Made by a program: the position numbers and the translations under genes
NCBI GenBank assembly: GCA_020310875.1
Contig: CM035420.1
Coordinates: forward strand, 188,763,880-188,827,879
Direction of reading: 5' to 3'
Length of the DNA: 64,000 nucleotides
From: Ceratopteris richardii
Taxonomy: Eukaryota > Streptophyta > Polypodiopsida > Polypodiales > Pteridaceae
Shown: positions 28,122 to 40,128 of the stretch, in pieces
Numbering within the stretch: position 1 is the stretch's first letter
How the letters are laid out: every line of letters begins with the position of its first letter
Notes under the pieces: generated by a model
Told to the model about the DNA's origin: nothing
Database searches by the model: none
Seen by the model: only the letters and a program-made list of their open reading frames with translations

Positions 28122-29890
28122 GATGCATAGCATGTTTATGTTTACAACTCACTCAACTCTCATTTACAACTCAGTCAACTCTCATTTACAACTCAGTCAA
28201 CTATCCAATTTAAGCTAAAGAAAATTGTTTACCTAACGGTAAATGCTTAAATGTTAGGTAAACATTATGCACATAAACAATAAACGGTTAGAAAATGTTT
28301 TCAATTAAGCTATTATGCATAGTGCGTTAAGAGCGATAGTTTACCATAACAATTTTTGTATTAGCTTCGCTCCATAAGTAAACGTAAACACTTTGATTCA
28401 CCCATATGGTAATAGCTTAACCGTTAAGGTACACGAATTAGCTTCACTCTAACCATCACTAAAATGATTAGATTAGTTGACTAAGTATTAGCTTACTTGA
28501 CTAAGTATTAGTTGATAAGTATTAGCTTAGTTGACAACGTTTTCTTTGGCATGTTAGGTATAGTATTAGCTTAGCGTAAAAGCTAGCTAATATGTTTAGA
28601 ACACTATAGAAGATATTACTCATTGTGCATTAGGCTTAAGCAAAGACTAATTGCGTAAAACAAGACAAGACCTAACGGGCTAAAGAAAACAAGACAAGAC
28701 CAACATGGTCTTCCCTCCGAGACTAACATGGTCTTCTTTAGCGCAAGACCTACATGGTGTAGCTTAATATTCTAGGACCTATATGGTGTAGGGTAAACCT
28801 TCATGGTCTCTTTAGCACAAGACCTTAATGGTCTTGCTTAAGCCTTTTAGGTGAAGCTAGTACCATAAACGCACACTTAGTCTTTGCTTAAGCATTCTGT
28901 ACATGGTGTAGCTTAAGATTCCAAGACCAACATGGTATAGCTTAAGCATTTTAGGCCCGAGCAAGACAAAACAAGACCAGAATGGTGTAGCTTAAGTCAA
29001 CATGGTCTTCCCTTCAAGCCAACATGGTGTAGCTTGATTTTACTTAATGGTTTTGGCCTTCGCTTAAGCCTAGTCTTCGCTTAAGATTCCAAGACAAGAC
29101 CTGAATGGTGTAGCTTAAGCCATCATGGTCTCTTTAGCGCATTCCCTACATGGCGTAGCTTAAGATTCCAAGACCAACATGATCTCGCTTGCGTAAGCCA
29201 ACATGGTCTCTTTGGTGCATTCCCTACATGGTCTTCCCTCTCTGCCTTTTAGGTTTTTTCTTAGTTTAGGTGTTAGCTTAATCGTTAGGCACTCTCTTAG
29301 CTTAACCATGTAGGGGTGAAGGCTTAAGCGGCGAGCGATGAATTCAAGAAGGGGCTAGGCGATGAAGTCAAGAAGCTATACCATGAAGTCAAGAAGCTTA
29401 TCCATTCAATCAAGAAGCTAAACCATGTAGTAAAGAAGAGAAGACCATGAAGGCTTGAAGGGAAGACCATTTTGGTCTTGTCTTGTCTTGTCTTGTCCTG
29501 TCGTGTCTTGTCTTCCTTAAGCATTTTGTAATCGCTTAACTAAAGGCTTAAGCTACACCATAAGACCTTGCTTAAGCATTTTCTTTAGCTCTAATACCTA
29601 AAGGTTTTTGTTATCTCCATAATTAAGAAAAAACACGATTAAGCTAATATCGATACCTTATAGTAAATGCTTCTATGTTAGTTTTCGGGATAATACTAGC
29701 TAAAGAAAATGCTTAAGCCTTAATGGGTCCCTAATACCTATCGAGAAAGAAAACCTAAAGGTATTAGGGATGCAGCTATGATGCTTAAGCCTAACTATTC
29801 TCTTTAGCTCGTTGCCCTTTTAGGTAGGCTTAAGTGTAATAGCTTAAACGATTAGCTGTTATGCAAGCTAATACGTGTTGTAAATGTAAA
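28122..29890. repeat. Patchwork of short palindromic words
   Basis: The stretch is built from recurring words: GCTTAAGC, ATGGTGTAGCTTAAG (several times between 28.9 and 29.2 kb), AAGACCAACATGGTCTT (an inverted repeat with arms AAGACCA and TGGTCTT), CCATGAAGTCAAGAAG and, near 29480, TCTTG repeats. There is no stable period and no coding frame. It lies just upstream of the element C pol remnant, where the leader of an intact element would be, and resembles in style (not sequence) the hairpin array of B. Confidence 0.7.
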
Positions 29891-29897
29891 TGTAAAC

Positions 29898-32800
29898 TTG
29901 AGCCCCATACAGTGCTATGCAAGTTTACACATAGCCAACCAAGTGCCTAACATAGCAAAAACTCATTCTCAAAGAGAATCACATAGAACAGTGCTAGAAA
30001 TACCTTGGGATAAGATTGGAGACATGAGCAAAGGAGAAGAAGGAAACACATATCTCCCGATACAGTGCTATGCAAGTTTACACATAGCCAACCAAGTGCC
30101 TAACATAGCAAAAACTCATTCTCAAAGAGAATCACATAGAACAGTGCTAGAAATACCCTGGGATAAGATTGGAGATATGAGCAAAGGAGAAGAAGGATAC
30201 ACAACCAAGGCAATTTTGGACTCAAGCATAGGAGTTGCCATTGCTACCACTCAAGCATAGGAGTTGCCATGAAGAAACTCTTTTGTGGATGTGCAAAGTT
30301 GCAGTAGGAGAAGAGAAAAGAGAAAATACTAGAGAAGTAGGTGCAAAAGAAACTTAAAGATCAATTCGAGACCCAGTATATGCACCGACAGTATTTCCAG
30401 ATGAAAAGTTTGACCCTCATGGTTGCGCAAAAATACTTGCCACAATGGATGTACCTATCAATGAAGAACAATGGACACCATACTATGATGAATATGGCTA
30501 TGACATTTCAATTTTCACTATAGAACCAATTATGTGTGATTCAGTTATTGAAGAGTTCCAGCCTAGTACAGACGAAATTGAACATACAAGTGACTTGGAT
30601 TTAGCATCAATAATTATGGACCCTTTTTGTGCATTAGAAAAAGAATACCTGTATGTAGTGGAAGCTCACCCTCAAGGAGAGAAGAGCTTACGAATGATGT
30701 GAAGTTAACCACACAAGTAACCACCAAGAGTAAAGGCAAGAAAAGAAAGAAAAGAGAACTTCCACCAGAAGAGGAAGAATCCGTGTTTGAGGTTCCTGAA
30801 AACTTTAAGAAGTAAGAGATTGAGGATAAGAAAGCCATGATTAGAATGCCTAAATAAGAAGCACTCATAGGAGTGGGCTATGATAAGAAAGAAACCACAA
30901 AAAAAAATATTGTGACCATAGAAGAAGGTGAAGAACAATGCACATACATAGGACATGACCAGACTGAAGAAGAGGAAAAGGAGTTGATTGAGTTAATAAG
31001 AGAATATAGGGATGTGTTCGCATGTAGCTATAAGGACCTAAAAGGAGTAGACCCTGACATATGTTGACATACAGTTCCCATGACCTTAGAAGCCAAACCC
31101 TCCAAGTAGAAGCCATACACATAAAATGACAATTATGCCACCAAGATCAAGGAAGAGATAGATCGATTGGTAGAAGCCAAATTTATCTATGAAATTGAGC
31201 ACATTGAATGGGTGTCACCCATTATAGTGGTGCCCAAGAAGAATGTAAAGTTACATGTATGCATCAACTTGAAGAAGGTTAATGGAGCCACTATTAGAGA
31301 TAGTTATCTACTTCCCATCACTGAACATCTATTAGAAAGCATAGCATGCAACGAAGTATATAGATTTCTTGATGGGTTCTCTAGCTACAATCAAGTGGCC
31401 ATTGCCCTAGAAGACCAAAATAAGATGGCTTTTGCCATAGAATGGGGCATATTCACTTTTTAGGTAATGCCATTTGAGCTCACCAATGCTCCTGCTACCT
31501 TCCAAAGGTTGATGTGTCATGTATTTAAAGAGATCTTGCATAAAAACTTGGAGGTCTATGTTGATGATCTTTAGGCTCATTCCAACATTAGACGAACACA
31601 TCCCTGAGCCGAAAGCTATCTTTGACAGATATAGAGAATATCAGATTTTGTTGAACCTAGAAAAGTGTGTTTTTATGGTGAGGCGAGGTGATATTCTAGG
31701 ACACATAGTGTCAAAGAATAGAATATCCACGGAGGAGGATAAAGTTAGAGCTATTGTAGAGCTACCTAGGCCAAAGAATGTCAAGGAAGTACAAGCTTTC
31801 ATGGGGCATTCTTGTTATTATCAATGTTTCATTCATATGTATGAAATCATTGCAAAGCCTCTGTACAACCCTCTAACTAACTTTGAGTGGATAGAAGAAT
31901 GTGAAAACTCCTTTAATGAGCTTAGAAAAAGATTGTGTTCAACACCAATCTTGACCCCACTAGATTGGAACAAGCTATTCCATGTTCATGTGGATGCATC
32001 CAACTATGCTATTGGGTGTGTGCTAGCAAAATCTACTCGCGAAGGCAATATGGATCTTCCAATTGCTTATGCTAGTAGACAATTGAATGCGGCTGAACAT
32101 ACCACTACAAAAAGAGAAAGATTAGGCATGATATGTGCGATTAAAAGTTTAGACATTATTTGCTTGCAAATAAGTTAAATTTGTTACAGACCATCAAGCA
32201 TTACTCTATCTAGTGAACAAACCTTGCAATACTAGCAGATTAGTAAGATGGTTCCTCTTACTAATGGAATATGACTTTGAAGTGGTGGTTAGGAAAGATA
32301 CAACTCACCTTAGGGTAGATCACCTTTCTAGAATAACTTTAGGAGAGTCCCCTAAAGGAGTATCATATGACCTTCTTGATGTTTACTTGTTCAATTTGGA
32401 AGGAGTGCCTGATTGGGCTAAAACTATGGTGCCTATTCTCACCTTTGAACCCAAGCATTATGTACTAAAAGCTAAAGATAAAGAAGTAGTAAGATCTCAA
32501 AAATACCACATATTGGCAGGCACTATGTATAAGCACACTAATCAAGGCATACTGGCTTGCTGTGTAGATGAAGATGAGCATGCAAAGTGGTTGCAAAAAC
32601 CACATGTAGGTGCACTACAACAACATCACTCTAAACATCGAACCCTACAGAATTTGCAAAGATTAGGCATATATTGGCCAACCATGGAAGCAAATGTCCA
32701 TAGGATGTGCAAGGAATGCCAAATCTGTGCTATTAGACCACCAATGGAACATGCCACTCTATATCAAGTGTCTTTAGTGCCAAACTAGAGTAAACTTTTG

Positions 32801-34500
32801 GAAAGTTTCTTTAGGATAAAAGCATTCCCTCAAGGGATGACATTGGCTAGAAGGAAGATCTTAGAACAAGAAGCACTAGACTACACAATCATTGGAGATA
32901 ATCTATGCAAGTGTGGAAGAGACAAATACCTAAGCCTATGTGCCCATGAGAGTGAATCCAATAATTCTTGGTGGTTGATAAGAAGTTTGCCCCCTATCAC
33001 CCATAAGCTAATGGAAAAGATGTGAGTGCAAACAAGATCCTATGTAATGTATTTACAAAACTGGTAAATAATATATTCTCTCATTGGGATGAATAGCTAC
33101 ACATGTTGTTTGGGCATATCGAGTTGCCTATAAAATGGTACTCCAAGCCACACCCTTTCAGATGGTATTTGGCCAGAATGTAGTATTGCCACTAGATTTC
33201 TTGATCCCTACATTAAGAGTAGGACAAGAGCATCAATGGACCAGCCATGAGATCTCATCTAGAATCTTTGATCTTGAACGATTACGCGAAATGAGATTAA
33301 GAGCAGCTGTAGGAATATATGTAGCCAAGAAAAGGCAAAAGGCATACTTCGATGCCCATGTGAAGGATAAGGGCTTGAAAGTAGGAGATTTAGTCTTAGT
33401 ATACACCTTGAAGCAACATGCACAAATGTTGGAGGTGTGGTTATGGACCTATGATTATTAATAGAATATCAACAAGTGGAGCAATCCAATTAGCCACTCT
33501 AGAAGGTGACATTCTACCCAGTTACATTAGTGGATGTAGAGTAAAATTATATCAAGAACCCCTCAAAGAAGAAATGTTAAATCAACTCAACACTGCAAAG
33601 AAACATAAAAAGAAGAGGAAAAACAAGTTTGAGAAGAAGCACAAATAGAAGCCCTAGAACGCATCTGACGAATGAAATTGAGGAGATAGGGTAGAGAGCA
33701 ACCTAGGTCAGATACTCATGACACTCCAAGATATCACATGATGATGTGCGGATCATCAAGTGTAAGTTCCCCTCCAATTATTGATCGATGTCCTTTTGTG
33801 ACCCTAGAGGTAGGACATAGAAAGAGTGCAAGGACTATACAAGCCTTGATTAACTCAGGTGTAGCCACTAGTGCAATTAGACTTTCCTCCTGTCAAGAAT
33901 TCAAATTAAGTATCAATCTTGTAGAACCATATCTCATAGGATTGGGAGGTGTGGAAACCCCTTGCATGGGTGAGATGGAGCTTCCCATCTACCTTCAAGA
34001 TGTTCTAATGACAATCAAAGTGCTAGTGTGTCAAGACGAGGATCTCACTAAATATCTTGTCTTGGGTCAAGGATGGATCTATGACCATGCACTCAATGTG
34101 AACCTAAGAGGTGAGCTTCTTTAGGTCTGGATAAATCTTAATCGCATCACAGTTGAGTAAGAAAATCAAGCACTCAAGGAACTAGGATAGGCACCCACAC
34201 TTGGCCCTTCTAGGAGCACAAATGAAGATAATGATGCTATTCTAGTCCAAAGTTCTATGGTGTAGAACAAGGCCACTCATGAAGGAGTTGTAGAAGCAAA
34301 AATGGAAATCCCTTCTTTTCCAAAGATGATCCCAACAAAACAAGCAAGGCAACCTAGGAAGTAGATAAAACAAGTTACCAAGATGCATGCTCAATGACAG
34401 GTGCAAAATAGAGTAGCTCATGGAGTGAAGTAGATCTAGATATGCAAGGGTGAACAACCCTTTGCTCAAGAGGCAGAACCCCAATGATGCAGTGACTTAG
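29898..34500 (+). pseudogene. pol: Element C: decayed gypsy pol of the A family
   Basis: The order is protease (KAILDSSIGVAI near 30210, active-site DSG changed to DSS), spacer with ILATMD near 30440, RT, RNase H (HVDASNYAIGCVLA near 31985-32030), the first integrase HHCC module (to about 32735), C-terminal domain, second protease-like domain (33738-34124, active Asp changed to Asn in LINSG) and a trace of the WVRK tail near 34440. At least ten stops or frame changes occur. Compared with A, about 470 bases are missing near 32957-32980, removing the second HHCC module and the first two core Asp residues. The start of A in this window corresponds to about 30297 here. Copia element H interrupts the tail at 34586. 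Confidence 0.85.
29908..30195 (+). repeat. 153-bp in-frame tandem duplication in element C
   Basis: The segment starting TACAGTGCTATGCAAG at 29908 recurs at 30061 with few differences. The period is 153 bases, or 51 codons, so the frame is kept. It lies just before the protease active site and ends with the sequence for EIPWDKIGDMSKGEEG. Confidence 0.92.
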
Positions 34501-34585
34501 ATGGAAGTCTATTTATGAGATATGTGGCTATAGACACAGCCTCTGCCCATAGGTAGTTTGGCAATCCCTTTTCGTTGAGCATGGA

Positions 34586-35643
34586 TGTTGGTGCAATTCA
34601 AGCCTTCACATTTGGCTTGGAACCCTTGAAGGATATCACTATGTGAAGCAAGAACCATAGGAACTTATTCTTATGACTTATTACCATTTTATCTCTTGTA
34701 AAAGTCTAAATGACTTGGCATGTAAATGATCACACCTACTTGATTAGATTCGTGGAAAAATGGATGGTGTAATTGGAGAGAATATCTCCTTACTTTTAGA
34801 TGAGTAATTTTAGGGAGCCTTAGTTTGAATTTGAAATTCAAATACATCTCCATCACATATAAAAGTCATGTAAAAAACTCGCGGGACAGAGTGAGCACAT
34901 CTGAGCTTCATTTCTGCTAGTATTGAGTGTGTAAGAAGGCTACACCATAGCCTACACATCTCTACCTCATTAGGCAATGCTTGGCATGCCAATGAGTTTG
35001 TAAACTAATGTTAATCAATACATATACTTACATTGATCAACTCTATTTTCTCTGAGTTATCTTCTCCAAGTCTGTCAACTTCAACAGGTCATATCTCAGG
35101 ATCTACTTATCCAAATCAAATTATTCAAAGCACATTGGATTCAGCTTAAATTCTTCTACACGCCTACAAATTTTGAAGTCAATTGATTCAGCCATTTTGG
35201 AGAAATTGCCGTCGAACTGCTCTCTGGTATTTTTCTGCAGAGTTCCTAAAAAGTCGGGAGTGTCCCTAATTTTGCTAAAGTGGTTTCTCTGAGTATAGTC
35301 TATCATTTTATCTCATTCCACTTGCAAATGGTAGCTTACTAAGCTAATAGAATACCTCTAGAAGGAATTTTGCCAATTGTAACTGTACTGGTCATACTGA
35401 GTGAAAGACTGAGCAGGTATCAAGACAAAAATAGAAAGTTTTTGAGCTTTGTGATTTACAAACTCATCTGTTTTGATCAAGTCATTACTCAAACCTTTTC
35501 CAAAGTACATATAGCATATTTTGGTATCATTTGAAAGCTCAAGGAGTCTACTAAGCATATCTAGAGTTAAAGAGGGCTGGTGCAAAGCAGGATTAGCAGC
35601 ATCTACTCAATCTTCTGAGTACATCCAACCATCTCTCCCAACA
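34586..35643 (+). repeat. 5' LTR of copia element H (1058 bp)
   Basis: It starts TGTTGGTGCAATTCAAGCC and ends CATCTCTCCCAACA, one base before the primer site. The start matches the 3' LTR at 39936 and the LTRs at 10217 and 42552 (minus). Confidence 0.9.
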
Positions 35644-35644
35644 G

Positions 35645-35656
35645 TGGTATGAGAGC
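35645..35656 (+). other. Primer binding site, initiator tRNA-Met type (element H)
   Basis: TGGTATGAGAGC differs by one base from the usual plant copia site TGGTATCAGAGC, which the related element G keeps. Confidence 0.85.
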
Positions 35657-35668
35657 AAATAAGGTAAC

Positions 35669-38600
35669 ATGGGAGATGGTTTTCCTTCATTCATTGACAA
35701 ATTGGACAGGAACAATTATCAAGCTTGGTCTCTAAGGATGAAGACCTATCTACAAGGAAGAAGCTTATTTGGATTCATCTCAGGAGATGAGGAATTGCCC
35801 TCATTCAAAGCTAGAGGACTACCCACCAAGGATGAACAAGAGAGACTCAACCAATGGTGTGCAAAAGATGCTTTGGCAAGGTCTTATCTTCTTAACTCTA
35901 TATCTGATTTCCTTTTACCTCACATCAGGAATTGTAAGACTTCCGAAGAGACTTGGGAAACCTTGTCATCATACTTTTCTTCTAACACAAGAGCCAGAAA
36001 GAATCAATTGTGGATTGAATTCACAACCCTTAGGAAACAACCAAAGCAATCAGTCTCAGAATTTGTGACCAAGATCAAGGATGTGGCAGACCAATTAGCA
36101 AGCATTGGAGAGGAGATTGAAGAGGAACAAATAGTAAGGCAAGTAACCAATGGACTAAAGGCAGATGATAAGTGGGAGAGCTTCACCACTGCAATGGATC
36201 TCTACATGGACATGCATACCCCAGATCTCACAACTCTCATGGGCCAACTATTCACACATGAAGCAAAGTTTACAAAGGTTGGAGATCAATCAAAAGGTAA
36301 TAACCCCTCTGCTCTATATACTGATAAGAAAGTTAAGGATAAAGGTAAAGGGAAGAAGCAAGAAGAAGAAGGCTCTACCTCCCAAGCTAATTATGCAGGG
36401 AGAGGTAGATCTTCAAGAGGCAGGGGCAGAGGAGGTAAGCAAGGTAGGGGGAGACCCTACAACTCATCACCATGCAACATTTGTGGATTGTCTAACCATA
36501 CCACAGATGAGTGCTACAAAAATTATAAGAATCAGAGAGGAAGAGGCTATCAAAGAGGTGGATACTCTCAAGGTAGAGGCAGATTCAACCAACACCAAGG
36601 CTACAATGGATACAACAATCAATACAACAACAATTACAACCACAACCACAATGGTAACTACCAAGGTGGATTCAGAAATAGAAGGGATTACAACAACTAC
36701 AGAGAGGAGCAAGATGACTCCCTATTGATCATGAATATGACCTCCAAGGCAGGTACAAATGATGATCATTTATTTTATATTGACTCAGGGTGTTCTAACC
36801 ATGTAGCTGGTAATGTGGCACTACTCTCTGATTTGGAAGAACCCAAGGGCAAACATCAGGTACAGACAGGTGATGATACTAAACATTCTGTTGTAAAGAT
36901 TGGAAATGTGAAAACTTGTGATGGTAACCTGAACTTATTGAGCAGGGTACTTTATGTACCAACCATTACCAAGAACCTAATGAGTGTTGGTCAGATTGTG
37001 GAGAAAGGCTTGCAGGTCAGGTTCACTCAACATGGAGCATATGTGGAAGATCCAAGACATGGATTCAAAAGGATAGCCAAGGGAGAGAAATCAGGTAGAT
37101 TGTTTACCTTTGAGCTAGAAGACACCAAAAACATTGCTTTATACAATTACAAGGATCAAACACTTTCAGAGTTAGAAATATGGCATAAGAGGTTAGGTCA
37201 CATAGGTGAAAGAACCCTAAAGCAAATGTGCAGGGATCAATGTGTGCTTGGGATACCTAATGTGTCCAAGCAACACATGATTTACAAGTGTAGTGCTTGT
37301 CAGTTTGGTAAGTCTCATAGGTTGCCATACTCAAGGAAATGTTTCATGCATGAAGACTACCTAGACTTGGTACACACAGATGTTTGGGGACCTAGCAAGG
37401 ATCCCTCCATTTCAGGATCAAGGTACTATGTGTCTTCATTGATGATTATAGCAGATGGACTGTCTCATACTTTATGAAGCATAAAGATGAAGTGTTTAAT
37501 TGTTTCAAGAAGTATCTTGCACTTGTTGAAAACCAAACAGGAAGAAACTTGAAGAGGCTAAGGTCAGATGGAGGAGGAGAGTACTTCTCCAATGAGTTTG
37601 AAGATTTCTTGCAGGAAAGAGGCATCAAAAGGGAGATAACTACAAGGTACTCACCTGAACAAAATGGAGTAGCTGAAAGAAGGAATAGGCTTATTGTTGA
37701 AACAGCTAGGTCTATGCTTAATGAAAAGAAGTTGCCAAATTATCTTTGGGCAGAGAGTGTATCTACTACCACCTACCTCATCAACAGGTTGCCATCAAAG
37801 TCTCTTGATGGCATGACACCTTATGAAGCTTGGCATGGTAAGAGACCATCATTGGATCATTGCAAAATTTTTGGTTGTGTAGCATATGTGCATATTCCCT
37901 CACAGGTAAGGGGAAAGCTAGACCCTAAAGCTGAAAAATGTATCTTCATTGGTTATGATTTGAACCAAAAAGGGTACAGATTCTACAACCCAACAAACAA
38001 AGGCTTCAAGGTAAGCAGAGATGTCATCTTTGATGAGAATGACTCATGGTATGAGAATGAATGCAGGAAGGTTAGTCTACCCTATGATATGGAAGAAGAT
38101 TTCCCAAAGCTCACCAAGGAGGAACCAATCCAGAAAGATGACTCAAGTTCAGATGATGATGACACAATTAACCTTGAGGAATTCAAGGCATGGAAGTCCA
38201 AAGGGAAGATGAAAATGAAGAAGCTAGAGGATACACCAGAATCCTCAACTCAAGCAATGAGGAGATCTGAGAGAGAAAGTAAGAAGCCTATCAGGTATGG
38301 GTATGACACTTCTCTTGTAACTAAGCATTCGGTATATCTTGCAAAGGATTTGTTGAATGAAGAACCAGGTACATATGAAGAGGCAATCACCAAACCAGAA
38401 TGGAAAGGAGCTATGGATGAAGAAATAGAAGCTCTCAAGGAGAGTGACACATGGGACTTGGTACCCAAGAAGGACTCTATGAAGGTGATAGGATCCAGAT
38501 GGATCTACAAACTAAAGAGAAACTCAGATGGAACAATCAACAGGTACAAAGCTAGGTTGGTAGCCAAGGGTTTTGCACAAACCCAAGGCATACATTATGA

Positions 38601-39894
38601 GGAGACATTTTCTCCTGTGGCTAAGATGCCAACAATCAGAGTACTAGTGAGTATAGCTGCCTCCAAGAATTGGAACATGTACCAATTAGATGTCAAGAAT
38701 GCTTTCTTGAATGGATGGATATCTGAAGAAGTCTACATGTCACAACCACCTGGCTATGAAGATCCCAAGAAGGTAAATTATGTTTGTAAATTGAAGAAGG
38801 CTCTATATGGATTGAAGCAGGCACCTAGAGCATGGAATTACAGGTTGACAACATATCTCCAAGACCAAGGATTTGTGATGAGTAAAGCAGACACTTCTCT
38901 ATTCATAAAAAGGAGTAGTACAGAGGTAATCTACTTGTGTGTTTATGTTGATGACATCATCATTACAGGTAATGATGTCAGTGGAATTAGACACATCAAA
39001 GGACAGATGATGAAGGAATTCAAGATCAATGATCTTGGATTATTGAAATATTTTTTAGGTCTTGAGTTAGTCTACACTAATTCAGGTATATATATCACTC
39101 AAAAGAAGTATGTACAGGACATTGTGAAGAAGTTTAATTTGCAAGATGCTAAAGTCTCAAGTACTCCAATGGAGGTCAACCTAAAGCTAAGTGCTCATGA
39201 AGGTGATAAAGTCCAAGACATTACAGGATACCAAAGTATGGTTGGTAGTTTGAATTATGCTACCTTGACTAGAATTGACATAGCATATGGAGTTAGTGTG
39301 CTAAGCCAATTCATGCACAAACCAAGGGTACCTCACCTAGAGGCAACAAAGAAGATCTTGAAATATCTAAAGGGAACTCAGAACCATGGTTTGTACTTTC
39401 CTTATACATCAGATATTGATATTAAAGTTTATTCAGATGCAGATTGGGCAGGATGCAAGGATGATAGGAGGAGCACATCAGGATACATATGTTTTGCAGG
39501 TGATAAACTTATTTCTTGGTCAGCCAAGAAACAACCTACAGTAGCTTTGTCATCTACTGAAGCAGAGTATAGAGGGCTAGCCAATGCCACTCAAGAAGCT
39601 ATCTGGTTGAAACTTTTGTATACAGAGTTAGGCCTATATACAAGGCCACCAATTATCTTTGGTGACAACACAAGTTCTCTTCACCTTGCAGCTAATCCAA
39701 TATATCATGCTAGAACCAAACACATAGAGGTTCATTACCACTATGTGAGAGAAAAGTTGCTAAGCAAAGACATTCAATTGACTTATGTGTCCACTAATAT
39801 GCAATGTGCAGATTTACTTACAAAAGCTTTGGATGGAAACAAGTTATGCGGATTCAAATCCATGATTGGATTGCAAGATGTGATTGAAGATTGA
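35669..39894 (+). pseudogene. gag-pol: Copia gag-pol polyprotein with one frameshift (element H)
   Basis: The first frame runs 35669-37477: gag (NYQAWSLRMKTYLQGRSL), a zinc knuckle CNICGLSNHTTDEC (CX2CX4HX4C), protease with DSGCSNH, the integrase zinc module (WHKRLGHIG...CSACQFGK) and HTDVWGP with the first core Asp. Near 37433-37436 the frame shifts, as if one base of a CTTT run had been lost. The second frame, effectively open from there and recorded from 37474, continues to 39894: second Asp (DDYSR), YSPEQNGVAERRN with the catalytic Glu, RT with QLDVKNAFLNG and YVDDIIITG, and RNase H with SSTEAEY and ADLLTKAL. Everything else looks intact. The ATGA overlap at 37474-37477 is a by-product of the shift, not a natural start. 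Confidence 0.93.
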
Positions 39895-39935
39895 AGATGA
39901 AGACTTAAGCCAAAGTGTTTGGCTTGAGGGGGAGC

Positions 39936-40128
39936 TGTTGGTGCAATTCAAGCCTTCACATTTGGCTTGGAACCCTTGAAGGATATCACTATGTGAAGCA
40001 AGAACCATAGGAACTTATTCTTATGACTTATTACCATTTTATCTCTTGTAAAAGTCTAAATGACTTGGCATGTAAATGATCACACCTACTTGATTAGATT
40101 CGTGGGAAAATGGATGGTGTAATTGGAG
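39936..40128 (+). repeat. Truncated 3' LTR of element H
   Basis: It follows the tract CTTGAGGGGGAGC and repeats the first 193 bases of the 5' LTR with one change (GTGGAAAAATGG to GTGGGAAAATGG). After AATTGGAG it passes directly into copia gag sequence of the opposite strand. Confidence 0.92.

Larger units (their letters stand above)
34586..40128 (+). mobile_element. Element H: nearly complete Ty1/copia retrotransposon
   Basis: It has a 5' LTR (34586-35643), a primer site, gag-pol (35669-39894), a polypurine tract and only the first 193 bases of the 3' LTR. The shared LTR part shows a single difference, so insertion was fairly recent. Gene order PR-INT-RT-RH is that of copia. It sits in the tail of element C. 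The 3' LTR is cut at about 40128 and joined to an inverted copia (G), so no target duplication can be checked. Confidence 0.92.

Noticed and set aside
37474-37477. ATGA overlap in copia element H as a coupled stop and start
   Set aside because: The second frame is open well before this ATG and continues the integrase core. The overlap follows from the 1-bp loss upstream.
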